The notes beneath the pieces are model-generated. The model was not told the origin of the DNA and searched no databases. It was given only the letters and a program-made list of their open reading frames with translations. The position numbers were made by a program, and so were the translations under genes. Shown one piece after another: positions 8,111 to 15,204 of a stretch of DNA of 21,923 nucleotides. Source of the DNA: an uncultured Asticcacaulis sp. (GTDB lineage: Bacteria; Pseudomonadota; Alphaproteobacteria; Caulobacterales; Caulobacteraceae); the NCBI GenBank assembly GCA_946480125.1, contig CAMLIY010000020.1, forward strand, positions 1 through 21,923, given 5' to 3'. Position 1 is the stretch's first letter; the number at the start of each line of letters is the position of its first letter.

Positions 8111-9547
8111 CTAATATTTCATATAGACAGTGCGTTTTTGCAGATAACCTTCGACGCCATGTTCGCCGTCTTCGCCACCAAGACCGCTCAGTTTATGGCC
8201 GTTGTGGTAGCCTTGGACATAACCGACAATGCCCTTGTTCAGGAAGATGGTGCCGGTTTCCATGCGTTGGATAGCGTCCATATAGACCGAAGGATTGCGC
8301 GTCCATAAATAGGCCGACAAGCCATCTGGACGACTATTGGTAATATCGAGCGCATCTTCGTAATCGGTCACGCGTACGATGGGCAAGACCGGCCCAAAGA
8401 TCTCCTCTTTGACAACGGCGGTGTGACGGTTGGCGTTGATGAGAATGGTCGGCTCGTACCAGTTGCCGCCGGACATGTCGCCCATGTCAGGCCGGTTGCC
8501 ACCCAGCACCAATTCGGCGCCGCTTTCTATGGATTCACGCACCAAATCTTCGACGCGCGCACGTGCGCCAGCCGTAGTGATCGGGCCCATGCCAGCATTT
8601 TGCATAGGGTCGCCGGTATGAATGGTCCTAACGCGCTTTAGAAGTTTTTCAGTAAATTCGTCGGCCACCGCCTCTTCGACCAGAACCGTCTCATTACAAA
8701 TACAGACCTGTCCGGCATTGGCAAATCGCGCGATAGCGGCAGCCTCGACGGCGGCATCAATATCGGCGTCCTTCAGCACAATAAAGGGCGCCTTGCCACC
8801 GAGTTCCAATGATAGAGCCGCGAGATTTTGCGATGCGGCCTTCGCCACACCCTGACCAGCACGGATACTGCCGGTAAGCGTCACCAGGCGCGTCATTGGG
8901 CTGGCCACCAGCGCTTGCGCTACATCAATACCACCGGCGCTAATCATGTTGATAACGCCGTGTGGTACGCCTGCGGCCTCTACCAGCTTGCAGAATTCGG
9001 ATGCCGTGACAGGTGTCGCCTCGTGGGGTTTGATAATCATGGTGTTGCCCGTCACCAGTGCCGGGCCGACCTTGCGTCCAATGAGCGCCAGTGGGTAATT
9101 ATAGGCACACAAGCCAATCGTCACACCAAAGGGCACCTTAAAGATCATGAGTTGCTCATTGGGCGCATCGGCAGGCAGAATATCGCCGCGAATACGGCGG
9201 GCGGCTTCGGCAGAATAGGTGATATAACGGATTGTATCGTCGACTTCGAACTGAGCGTCTGACAGCGGCTTGCCCTGTTCTTGAACCAATAGACGAGCAA
9301 AGTGATCGCGCTTTTCCCGCAAACCCTGGGCTATGGCATACAAAAAGCTCGACCGTTCGACAGGGGTGCGGAGCTGCCAGAGCTTTTGAGCACGAAATGA
9401 CGTTTCCAGCGCGCGTTGGGCGTCTTCAATTGTGCAGTTTGCCACTTCGGCCCAGATATGGCCATTGGCGGGATTTGTGACACTCAGACGTGCGCCGGAC
9501 GATGAATCGGTCCACTCACCGTCGATGTAGCTTTGGTAGTATTGCAT
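8111..9547 (-). CDS. Aldehyde dehydrogenase, AldA (lactaldehyde/glycolaldehyde dehydrogenase)-like
   Basis: This 478-aa NAD(P)-dependent aldehyde dehydrogenase is closest in pattern to E. coli AldA, which oxidises L-lactaldehyde and glycolaldehyde. Visible features are the oxyanion Asn in AYNYPLAL (about 150), IIKPHE (cofactor lysine 173), the catalytic-base Glu248 in LELGGKAP, and the nucleophile Cys282 in AGQVCICNE. The C-terminus [27 protein letters not shown] follows the AldA ending closely. A good ribosome-binding site (AGGA, 5 nt) precedes the ATG. It heads the ALDH-cupin-CaiB2 operon, with a long leader containing a hairpin and an upstream palindrome. Lactaldehyde or glycolaldehyde would be expected from aldol cleavage, but semialdehyde substrates are equally possible. 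Its acid product could be what the neighbouring CoA-transferase activates. Confidence 0.88.
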   Translation of the reverse strand: MQYYQSYIDGEWTDSSSGARLSVTNPANGHIWAEVANCTIEDAQRALETSFRAQKLWQLRTPVERSSFLYAIAQGLREKRDHFARLLVQEQGKPLSDAQFEVDDTIRYITYSAEAARRIRGDILPADAPNEQLMIFKVPFGVTIGLCAYNYPLALIGRKVGPALVTGNTMIIKPHEATPVTASEFCKLVEAAGVPHGVINMISAGGIDVAQALVASPMTRLVTLTGSIRAGQGVAKAASQNLAALSLELGGKAPFIVLKDADIDAAVEAAAIARFANAGQVCICNETVLVEEAVADEFTEKLLKRVRTIHTGDPMQNAGMGPITTAGARARVEDLVRESIESGAELVLGGNRPDMGDMSGGNWYEPTILINANRHTAVVKEEIFGPVLPIVRVTDYEDALDITNSRPDGLSAYLWTRNPSVYMDAIQRMETGTIFLNKGIVGYVQGYHNGHKLSGLGGEDGEHGVEGYLQKRTVYMKY

Positions 9548-9582
9548 GTTTCCTGACCCTGTTTGACGGGGTTATCTTATCA

Positions 9583-9620
9583 GGCAATTTCCCATATGGA
9601 AGTGGATTGTTGAAATTGCC
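9583..9620 (-). promoter_or_regulatory. Inverted repeat in the ALDH leader
   Basis: GGCAATTTC (9583-9591) and GAAATTGCC (9612-9620) are perfect 9-bp arms around a 20-nt loop, 36 bp upstream of the ALDH ATG. As RNA this would fold near the ribosome-binding site region; as DNA it could be two operator half-sites about three helical turns apart. Function inferred only. Confidence 0.4.
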
Positions 9621-9685
9621 AGAACAAGCAACGCAGTACTCGAAATTCGTGAAATCGGACGCGGAAAAAATTTGTTGGTGGAAAG

Positions 9686-9707
9686 TATATTTCGTATGCG
9701 AAATATA
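9686..9707. promoter_or_regulatory. Strong palindrome, candidate operator for the ALDH operon
   Basis: Perfect 9-bp arms TATATTTCG and CGAAATATA flank a TATG centre. On the minus strand it overlaps a -10-like TATACT (plus-strand 9684-9689), about 140 bp before the ALDH start. The matching -35 is poor, as expected of an activator-dependent promoter. Its arm TGCGAAATA recurs once at 15494-15502, upstream of the hydratase-IclR operon, so the IclR protein is the natural candidate to bind it. Confidence 0.5.
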
Positions 9708-9811
9708 ATTGTATATTGGCGGCCGATACCGCCCGCTTCTCCAATCGAGTCGGCGTCTTCCCCTGGCGACGCATCAGCCTACCTCGGTGTAAATTGAGAG
9801 CTAATGGTCGG

Positions 9812-9838
9812 GCCGGCCTTCATTTCATGAAGGCCGGC
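9812..9838. repeat. Perfect 12-bp hairpin, GC-rich
   Basis: GCCGGCCTTCAT (9812-9823) and ATGAAGGCCGGC (9827-9838) pair perfectly around a 3-nt TTC loop. No T-run follows on either strand, so it is not a classic intrinsic terminator. It may be a REP-like element or a transcript-stabilising hairpin. Only one copy was noticed in this window. Confidence 0.5.
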
Positions 9839-9971
9839 GGCGATGACGAGGGAGGACGGGAGGCGCCTGCGGGTCCAGTCAAATTGCGCGACCCTGTCGG
9901 CTCGCGTGATGGTTTGATGCGACGCAGCCTTTGGTGGTTTGCGGCACCAACGTGTCCTCGTCACAACCGAT

Positions 9972-10007
9972 CCCCTATCCCAGAAGGGCAGGTTTCTGCG
10001 ATAGGGG
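9972..10007 (-). terminator. Imperfect hairpin behind the FAH-hydrolase gene
   Basis: CCCCTATC (9972-9979) and GATAGGGG (10000-10007) form the outer stem; CAGAA/TTCTG (9981-9985, 9994-9998) extend it after one C-C mismatch. It starts 34 nt after the hydrolase stop on the minus strand. There is no T tail, so it may be a Rho-type 3' hairpin and not an intrinsic terminator. Confidence 0.4.
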
Positions 10008-10040
10008 TGGGGCAGAATATATTAGCGTCAGATCCGAGCG

Positions 10041-10886
10041 TTATAGCGCGACGACGCGTTGCTGTTGCTCGCCCAGCCCCTGAATGCCAAGCCGCATGAC
10101 ATCGTCAATTTTCAGATATAAGGGCGGCTTCATGCCGGCGCCGACGCCTGGGGGTGTGCCGGTGCAAATCAGGTCACCGGGCTCAAGCCGGCAAAACTGG
10201 CTCATATAGGCGACGATATAGTTTGGCGAAAATATCATTTTGGCGGTCGAACCCTTCTGACGAGGCACCTCATTGACGTCAAGCCACAGGTCGAGCGCAG
10301 TAGGGTCCGGAACCTCTTCAGTCGTGACCAGCCAGGGACCTGTCGGGCAAAAATTCGGAAAGCTTTTTCCCTTTATCCATTGACCCGCGCGTTCCATTTG
10401 CCAGGCGCGCTCCGACACGTCATTTACGACGCAATAGCCGAAAATATGGGCTTCGGCCTCATCCTGGCTAATATTTAAAGCCGCTTTGCCGATTACAATA
10501 CCCAGTTCAACTTCCCAATCCAGCTTTGTCATCGTTGGAGCGAACAGAACTGGATCGTGGGGACCGCAAAACGTCCCGCTGGCTTTTGAAAAAATAATCG
10601 GTTCGGCTGGGACAGGCAAGCCGGCTTCAGCCGCGTGATCCGAATAATTCAGCCCGATGCAGTAAATATTGCGAGGCTGTGCCATCGGTGAGCCTATCCG
10701 CTGTCCAGTGACATCAACCGCCGGCAATGTGGTCAGGTCAGTCCTGGCAAGAGTTTCCTTGAGGTCCGGACCAATACAGGCCGGGCCGACGTCGGGGACA
10801 ATCTGGCTCAGATCGCGCCAAATGCCGCCAACGTCCTGAATGCACGGCTTCTCATGACCTGCCGGGCCGATACGCATAAATTTCAT
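10041..10886 (-). CDS. FAH-family hydrolase, 2,4-diketo-3-deoxy sugar acid hydrolase-like
   Basis: This 281-aa protein belongs to the fumarylacetoacetate hydrolase family. Visible marks are IYCIGLNYSDHAAEAG (74-89), metal ligands Glu125 and Glu127 (DWEVELGIVIGK) and Asp156 (VNDVSER), WIKGKSFPNFCPTGPWL (170-186) and the phosphate/oxyanion-type loop TGTPPGVGAG (242-251). The pattern resembles hydrolases that split 2,4-diketo-3-deoxy-L-rhamnonate or -fuconate (LRA6 type) into pyruvate and a hydroxy acid such as lactate. Its start overlaps the stop of the enolase-like gene by 4 bp (ATGA), so the two are translated together. The LacI operator in front of that operon is shared with the SDR-kinase operon, and an SDR is exactly the enzyme that would make a 2,4-diketo substrate. 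Other acylpyruvases or decarboxylases of the family cannot be excluded. Confidence 0.82.
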   Translation of the reverse strand: MKFMRIGPAGHEKPCIQDVGGIWRDLSQIVPDVGPACIGPDLKETLARTDLTTLPAVDVTGQRIGSPMAQPRNIYCIGLNYSDHAAEAGLPVPAEPIIFSKASGTFCGPHDPVLFAPTMTKLDWEVELGIVIGKAALNISQDEAEAHIFGYCVVNDVSERAWQMERAGQWIKGKSFPNFCPTGPWLVTTEEVPDPTALDLWLDVNEVPRQKGSTAKMIFSPNYIVAYMSQFCRLEPGDLICTGTPPGVGAGMKPPLYLKIDDVMRLGIQGLGEQQQRVVAL

Positions 10887-12226
10887 TGTTTTACCTCATC
10901 AATCGACAAATTCGCCGTCTGGTCGAGCTTCGCTTTACCCCACCATGTCTGTTTCAACGGTTGCCCGCCGGCGAAAGCGCCGGCCCCCAATTCGTCTTCT
11001 ATTCTAAGACAGGCATTCCATTTGGCCATTCGTTCCGAGCGCGAAAAGGAGCCAACCTTAAGCTGACCGCTATTCAGGCCAATGCTCAGATCGACGATGG
11101 AGGTGTCTTCGCTTTCACCGGAGCGCGCGGATACGATCGTGCGCCAACTGACAGCCTGTGCGGCGTCCAACGCTTGAACGGCTTCGCTAACCGTGCCGAT
11201 CTGGTTGACCTTGATAAGCGCTGCATTGCAAGTACTTGCGGCTGATGCTTTGCGGATCAACTTGGCATTGGTGACCAAGTAATCATCTCCAACGATCTGG
11301 ATACGCTCTCCGAAGGCGGCCGTGAAAGCCCGCATGCCAGCATCGTCGTTTTCGCCCAGCGGGTCTTCGACAGAGGCGATTGGATAGGCATCTAGCCAAC
11401 GTCCCAAGCGTCCGATCATCTGTTCAGCACTCAGATCATCGTTGTCGAGCGCCAATCGATAGCGACCATCCCTCTCAAATTGTGAAGCGGCAACATCCAA
11501 GGAAATCACGACGCGCTTTCCTGGCGTTTCACCGGCACGATGGATGGACTCCACCAAGGTTTCGAGGGCTTCTTCATTGCTGCGGAACTGGGGCCACCAG
11601 CCGCCCTCATCGGCGACGCCCGCGATCAGCCCCTTTGCCGCCATTAGCTCGCCGGCAGCGTGGTATACTTCAGCGGTCACATCCAATGCTTCCCTGAAAC
11701 TGCCGGCACCGGGCACCATAATCATAAAGTCCTGGATATCGACGCGGCGGCCGGCATGAGCGCCACCGCCAAAAATCTGAATTTCAGGTAAGGGGATACT
11801 GGGCTTGCGGTCATAGGCTTCCGCGATATGCTGCCATAGAGGCTGGTTTGCAAAAGCGGCTGCAGCATGTAAAACTGCCAATGATGTTGCGACTGTCGCG
11901 TTGGCGCCCAATGTCGATTTTAATGGTGTCGGATCCAGCGATATAATCTTGGCGTCGACTTCGGCCTGATTTCTGGCGTCAAGGCCGATTAATGAAGGTG
12001 CGATCAGGGACTGCACGCCTCGTACGGCCTTATCTACTCCAAACCCCTGAAAGCGCGCGCCGCCGTCGCGCAGATCCAGCGCCTCGCGCACACCGCGTGA
12101 AGCCCCTGAAGGTGCGATGGCACGACCCCACGCTCCGCCGGACAAATGAACTTCGACCTCAACTGTCGGTCTGCCACGAGAATCCCAAACGGCGCGAGCT
12201 AGAATTTGTTTGATTGTACTGGGCAT
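10883..12226 (-). CDS. Divergent enolase homologue with altered active site
   Basis: This 447-aa protein aligns from end to end with glycolytic enolase (DSRGRPTVEVEV, APSGAS, LGANA, ADEGGW, SVEDPL, GDDYLVTN, LIKVNQIG, GQLKVGS). Retained: magnesium ligands Asp244, Glu287 and Asp314; Lys339 (yeast Lys345, the base); Glu207 of DEGG (yeast Glu211); His157; Arg368-Ser369 that hold phosphate; Lys390 (yeast Lys396). Changed: the SHRSGE motif reads SARSGE, so yeast His373 is Ala367, and Glu168 of QEF is Asp166. SGAST is SGASR. The first half of the sequence is divergent overall. Both changed residues surround the substrate, so a different substrate or reaction is likely. It is the first gene of an operon with the FAH hydrolase and carries the LacI operator upstream. 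It is probably not the housekeeping enolase. The ribosome-binding site before the ATG is weak. Confidence 0.85.
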   Translation of the reverse strand: MPSTIKQILARAVWDSRGRPTVEVEVHLSGGAWGRAIAPSGASRGVREALDLRDGGARFQGFGVDKAVRGVQSLIAPSLIGLDARNQAEVDAKIISLDPTPLKSTLGANATVATSLAVLHAAAAFANQPLWQHIAEAYDRKPSIPLPEIQIFGGGAHAGRRVDIQDFMIMVPGAGSFREALDVTAEVYHAAGELMAAKGLIAGVADEGGWWPQFRSNEEALETLVESIHRAGETPGKRVVISLDVAASQFERDGRYRLALDNDDLSAEQMIGRLGRWLDAYPIASVEDPLGENDDAGMRAFTAAFGERIQIVGDDYLVTNAKLIRKASAASTCNAALIKVNQIGTVSEAVQALDAAQAVSWRTIVSARSGESEDTSIVDLSIGLNSGQLKVGSFSRSERMAKWNACLRIEDELGAGAFAGGQPLKQTWWGKAKLDQTANLSIDEVKQ

Positions 12227-12270
12227 GGTTGTTGGAACTTACATGGAGGGTGTTAGGAAGTGTTGGCGCG

Positions 12271-12306
12271 ATCATAGGGAAATTACGACAATGTTCACGT
12301 GAACAT
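12271..12306 (-). promoter_or_regulatory. LacI-type operator O1 and promoter of the enolase-FAH operon
   Basis: ATGTTCACGTGAACAT at 12291-12306 is a perfect 16-bp palindrome of LacI-family type. On the minus strand a -35-like GTGAAC (plus 12293-12298) lies inside it and a -10-like TATGAT (plus 12271-12276) follows after 16 bp. A bound repressor would cover the -35. The enolase-like ATG is about 65 bp downstream. The same core recurs at 15166-15179. Because it also lies 94 bp ahead of the LacI gene, it could autoregulate that gene. Confidence 0.75.
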
Positions 12307-12325
12307 GACTAATTAGCTACACCCG

Positions 12326-12356
12326 TTGTGTCAACTTATGAAATTCGTTTTATACT
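12326..12356 (+). promoter_or_regulatory. Possible promoter of the LacI gene
   Basis: TTGTGT at 12326-12331 and TATACT at 12351-12356 are 19 bp apart, about 45 bp before the CTG start. The spacing is longer than ideal. The operator O1 lies about 20 bp upstream, a position suited to mild autorepression. Confidence 0.4.
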
Positions 12357-12399
12357 GTGTACAGGCGTATTTTAATGCCGTGCATGAAAGGAAGAGGCC

Positions 12400-13389
12400 C
12401 TGTCGCAGTCCATCACGATCAAGACCATCGCCAACGATCTCGGAATTTCGCATATGACGGTATCTCGGGCCTTGCGTGGGCAGGCCAATGTCAAACCGGA
12501 AACCCTTAAAGCGATCTTGGATCACGCCGCGGGCATGGGCTATGTGCCCAACGCAGCAGCAATCACTATGCGCGGCACGGCCACGCCGGTTGTTGGCCTG
12601 CTTCTGCCAAACCTGACAAATGACTTTTACGCCGCTTTTGCCAATCGCTTTGTCCTGGCTTGCGATGCCTTAGGACTGGTTGTCATTATTCAGGTCACGA
12701 CCGACGAACCAAGATTAGAAGCGCTCGCGTTGCGGCGGCTGCGCGAACAGGGAGTGAAAAAGATCGTCATGGTGCCGACGCCCTCATCCGTAGAATTCTC
12801 GCGGCCGTTTTTGAGGGGCGCCAAAATCTTACAATTGATCCGTCATGAAAGCCTTCCCGTGCCATCCCAGCGCCTGCTGTCCTATGAAGATGAGGCCTTT
12901 GATGCGGCGGTGAAGGACTTAAGAGCGGCGGGCCATAGCCATATTGGGTATATCGGCGGTGACACGTCGATTTCGACCGGGAGGGCGCGGCGACTGGCCC
13001 TAGATACGGCCCTAACCCGGAATGGCCTGCGGGCGCATTCTGAGTATTTCATAAACGGACGGCCCAATCACGCGACAGGCGCAGAAGGGGTAGGTTATCT
13101 TTTGGCGCTCAAGGTGCCACCGAGCGCCATCATCTGTGGCGGTCTTGAAATCTCTTCCGGGGCTTTGCAGACCTTGCTGGAAAATGACATCGCCATGCCT
13201 GATCAAATTGCGTTTGTAGGCTACGGCGACCTGTCGCACTATCGTTGGCTCAGCAAAGGCATTTCCACAATAGCCGTTCCGACGGACGCATTGGCGGTCA
13301 TGGCGGCCGGCTTGATCGGCGAAGACAAAAGGGCGGACATAGGCGAGAAGGCCGTTACAGCCACTTACATCAAGCGTGCGACGACCTGA
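12400..13389 (+). CDS. LacI-family transcriptional repressor, CTG start
   Basis: This 329-aa repressor has a complete LacI N-terminus: ITIKTIANDLGISHMTVSRALRG (shown here by its parts) with helix-turn-helix, the hinge region, then a periplasmic-binding-protein-like effector domain (VVGLLLPNLTNDFY, GYIGGDTSISTGRAR, PDQIAFVGYGDLS). The first in-frame ATG, at 12454, falls inside the recognition helix. No ATG, GTG or TTG lies between the preceding stop (12385) and that point, but CTG at 12400 does, preceded by a strong AGGAAGAGG ribosome-binding site. CTG is therefore the likely start. The gene sits between two operons that both carry TGTTCACGTGAACA, so it is the probable repressor of enolase-FAH and SDR-kinase. 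Its end overlaps the convergent kinase gene by 20 bp. The inducer would be a sugar or sugar acid of the pathway; not readable from sequence. Confidence 0.88.
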   Translation: MSQSITIKTIANDLGISHMTVSRALRGQANVKPETLKAILDHAAGMGYVPNAAAITMRGTATPVVGLLLPNLTNDFYAAFANRFVLACDALGLVVIIQVTTDEPRLEALALRRLREQGVKKIVMVPTPSSVEFSRPFLRGAKILQLIRHESLPVPSQRLLSYEDEAFDAAVKDLRAAGHSHIGYIGGDTSISTGRARRLALDTALTRNGLRAHSEYFINGRPNHATGAEGVGYLLALKVPPSAIICGGLEISSGALQTLLENDIAMPDQIAFVGYGDLSHYRWLSKGISTIAVPTDALAVMAAGLIGEDKRADIGEKAVTATYIKRATT

Positions 13390-14392
13390 AGGCCGCCTCT
13401 ATCTGTCGTGTCAAAGCCGTAAGGGTGTGGTCAGAACCGACCAGGGGCAGAACGAGCGCTCTAAGGGATTTGCGTTCATGATCACTGAGATATTCCACAG
13501 GCGACACGCCATCTATGCGCGCCAATATCAGACATGGCAGGAGCGCCGCGCAACGCGTCTGTGCCGCGCTAGCACCTGTATCAGGCAGGGCTGAAAGCCA
13601 CGCATTCAGAAAGTCAACCGCGGCAACCAGAAGCGCGTTCCGCTTGGCCTTGATATGCACAGCCTTCAGCATCAGATGCGTGATGCAGAAAGCAGCATCG
13701 AAGGCGGGATCCCCATACCAGGCGCATTCGGCGTCCAGAAAAACCGGCGTTCTATTTTGCTTATGTATCAGAATGTTCTTGGGACTTACGTCGCCGTGAA
13801 CCAGCGCGCATTTATGGGTGAGCGTTGCTGCAATGATGGCCTCCAGGCGCGTCTCCAGGTCAGGGTAGACCTTTATGAGCGACCTCAAATAAGGCGTGAG
13901 CCTGAGCGCGTCAAATAAATCATCATGCGAGAAGCCGGACTTTATTTCGAGATCTTCCCAAGTGCGCGCGTGTATCTTGCCTAAAGCTAACCCGACGCTT
14001 TTGACGATATCATGGTCAATATGACCCGACATCAAATCAGCCTTCCAAAGAGTAAATTCCGCAGGCGACAGGTATTGCATTAAAAGGGTTCCGCCGAGGC
14101 GGTCTTCGGCCAGAACTGTGGGCACACTATTGGGCAGAAGTGCTTTCACATGTTTCAGCCACGCCACCTCATAGTGGTTGCGTTCCACTGGCGCTTCCCA
14201 ATGAGCTGCGACCTTCAAAACGGGCAGGGCGCGTTTGGCGCAAACCTGAACACCGTTCTCTAGCGTAACGACGACAATATCTGAAGACACGCCGCCTTTC
14301 AGAGCCTCAATGGCTATAATCTTCGCATCGGTCATGCCTGCCTTTTCGAGCAGAACATTTAGTGGCTTTTGCCATTCGTCCTGGAGAGTCAT
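13370..14392 (-). CDS. APH-fold (aminoglycoside phosphotransferase-like) small-molecule kinase
   Basis: This 340-aa kinase has the protein-kinase-like fold. The catalytic loop is HGDVSPKNIL (His199, Asp201, Asn206) and the metal-binding motif is DAECAWYGDP (Asp220, Glu222), with the late ARIDGVSPVEYL typical of this branch. The start at 14392 lies one base past the SDR stop (TGA-T-ATG), so the two are coupled; the longer open frame upstream runs inside the SDR gene and is not family-like. Resistance to an aminoglycoside is unlikely. It shares a promoter and LacI operator with the SDR. Kinases of this fold act on small alcohols; LvaA and the ACAD10/11 kinase domains phosphorylate 4-hydroxyacyl-CoA, a useful precedent given the CoA-transferases here. 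The acceptor in this pathway is unknown. The 3' end overlaps the convergent LacI gene by 20 bp. Confidence 0.82.
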   Translation of the reverse strand: MTLQDEWQKPLNVLLEKAGMTDAKIIAIEALKGGVSSDIVVVTLENGVQVCAKRALPVLKVAAHWEAPVERNHYEVAWLKHVKALLPNSVPTVLAEDRLGGTLLMQYLSPAEFTLWKADLMSGHIDHDIVKSVGLALGKIHARTWEDLEIKSGFSHDDLFDALRLTPYLRSLIKVYPDLETRLEAIIAATLTHKCALVHGDVSPKNILIHKQNRTPVFLDAECAWYGDPAFDAAFCITHLMLKAVHIKAKRNALLVAAVDFLNAWLSALPDTGASAAQTRCAALLPCLILARIDGVSPVEYLSDHERKSLRALVLPLVGSDHTLTALTRQIEAAFRSSHA

Positions 14393-14393
14393 A

Positions 14394-15140
14394 TCAGTAG
14401 GTGCTTCTGCCACCGGACAAGTCGAAAACAGACGCCGTTGTAAAACTGTTTTCGCGACTGACCAACCACGCGACCATGGCAGACAATTCCTCGACTTCAA
14501 GAAAGCGGCCACGTGGAATCTTTGATAGCATGTAGTCCTGAAATTCTTGTGGAACAGTGTCGAGTAGTTTGGTTTTGGCGACAGCTGGCGTAATGGCATT
14601 GATGGCGATATCGTGGTTGGCCACTTCCTTGCCAACAGCTTTAACAAAGGCGATCACGCCAGCCTTGGACGCCGCATAAGCGGCTGCATTGGGATTTCCT
14701 TCCTTACCGGCGACCGAGGATACGTTGACGATACGGCCATAATTCCGCGCCTTCATTGCCGGCAGGACCGCGCGATTTATATAAAAGGTTCCGGTCAGAT
14801 TGACATTAATCACCTGCGCCCACGCGTCGAGCTCATATTCGACCATCGGTCCCTGTGGGCCAGAAATTCCCGCTGAATTGACCAGTATGGAAACGGGAGC
14901 AACGGTCTGCTCCACGCGAGCATGCGCCTCAACAATGGCGGGATAGTCTGTGATATCTACCGTCTCAAAGCTGGCGCCATCACCCAGCTCCCGACAAGTG
15001 GCGATAAGCGCGTCAGTGTTCATGTCCCATAGGCTTACCCTTGCGCCAGACTGCAGAAAACGTTTCGCGCATGCCAAGCCGAAACCACTGGCGCCGCCTG
15101 TAATAATGGCTACCTGGTTCGACAGATCAATCTTATTCAT
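14394..15140 (-). CDS. Short-chain dehydrogenase/reductase, 2-keto-3-deoxy sugar acid dehydrogenase-like
   Basis: This 248-aa classical SDR has TGGASGFG (14-21), Asp39 (LWDMN, suggesting NAD+), NSAG (88-91), catalytic Ser142, Tyr155 and Lys159 (YAASK), and ends DLSGGRSTY. ATG at 15140 is chosen over an upstream TTG at 15164 because a GGAG ribosome-binding site lies 8 nt before it and the promoter/operator occupies the DNA just upstream. It is the first gene of an operon with the APH-fold kinase. Its pattern fits dehydrogenases of 2-keto-3-deoxy-L-rhamnonate/fuconate (LRA5 type), which make the 2,4-diketo acids cleaved by the FAH hydrolase at 10041; that hydrolase shares the operator motif. 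Substrate identity is inferred. Confidence 0.85.
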   Translation of the reverse strand: MNKIDLSNQVAIITGGASGFGLACAKRFLQSGARVSLWDMNTDALIATCRELGDGASFETVDITDYPAIVEAHARVEQTVAPVSILVNSAGISGPQGPMVEYELDAWAQVINVNLTGTFYINRAVLPAMKARNYGRIVNVSSVAGKEGNPNAAAYAASKAGVIAFVKAVGKEVANHDIAINAITPAVAKTKLLDTVPQEFQDYMLSKIPRGRFLEVEELSAMVAWLVSRENSFTTASVFDLSGGRSTY

Positions 15141-15165
15141 GCTTGCGACTCCATAGGCCCCCAAT

Positions 15166-15204
15166 TGTTCACGTGAACATAATCAGCTGCCTGCTGAGTG
15201 TCAA
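15166..15204 (-). promoter_or_regulatory. LacI-type operator O2 over a strong promoter of the SDR-kinase operon
   Basis: On the minus strand a perfect -35 TTGACA (plus 15199-15204) and -10 TATGTT (plus 15176-15181) are 17 bp apart. Transcription would start near 15169, giving a leader of about 30 nt. The palindrome TGTTCACGTGAACA at 15166-15179 overlaps the -10 and the start point, a classical repressor position, and matches the core of O1 at 12291-12306 in all 14 bases. Confidence 0.8.

Larger units (their letters stand above)
9548..10040 (-). other. Intergenic region upstream of the aldehyde dehydrogenase operon
   Basis: About 490 bp between the FAH-hydrolase stop and the ALDH start. Open frames here have no family motifs. 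It holds, from low to high coordinate, a leader inverted repeat (9583-9620), a 22-bp palindrome (9686-9707), a perfect 12-bp hairpin (9812-9838) and an imperfect hairpin just behind the hydrolase stop (9972-10007). The part around 9840-9960 is GC-rich and unexplained, unlike the AT-rich part at 9600-9720. Confidence 0.6.

Noticed and set aside
8044..9262. Several plus-strand open frames opposite the aldehyde dehydrogenase and cupin
   Set aside because: All are shadows of strongly supported minus-strand genes.
9716..10099. 127-codon plus-strand open frame
   Set aside because: It crosses hairpins and the end of the hydrolase gene, is Arg/Pro rich and looks like a GC-rich chance frame.
10883..12226. 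Annotation as the housekeeping glycolytic enolase (eno)
   Set aside because: Two pocket residues are replaced, the sequence is divergent, and it is in a LacI-controlled catabolic operon.
14393..14647. N-terminal extension of the kinase open frame (425 aa in total)
   Set aside because: It lies antisense-free but in another frame of the SDR gene, is rich in Arg/Ser/Pro without family similarity, and the coupled ATG at 14392 begins right before the APH-like domain.
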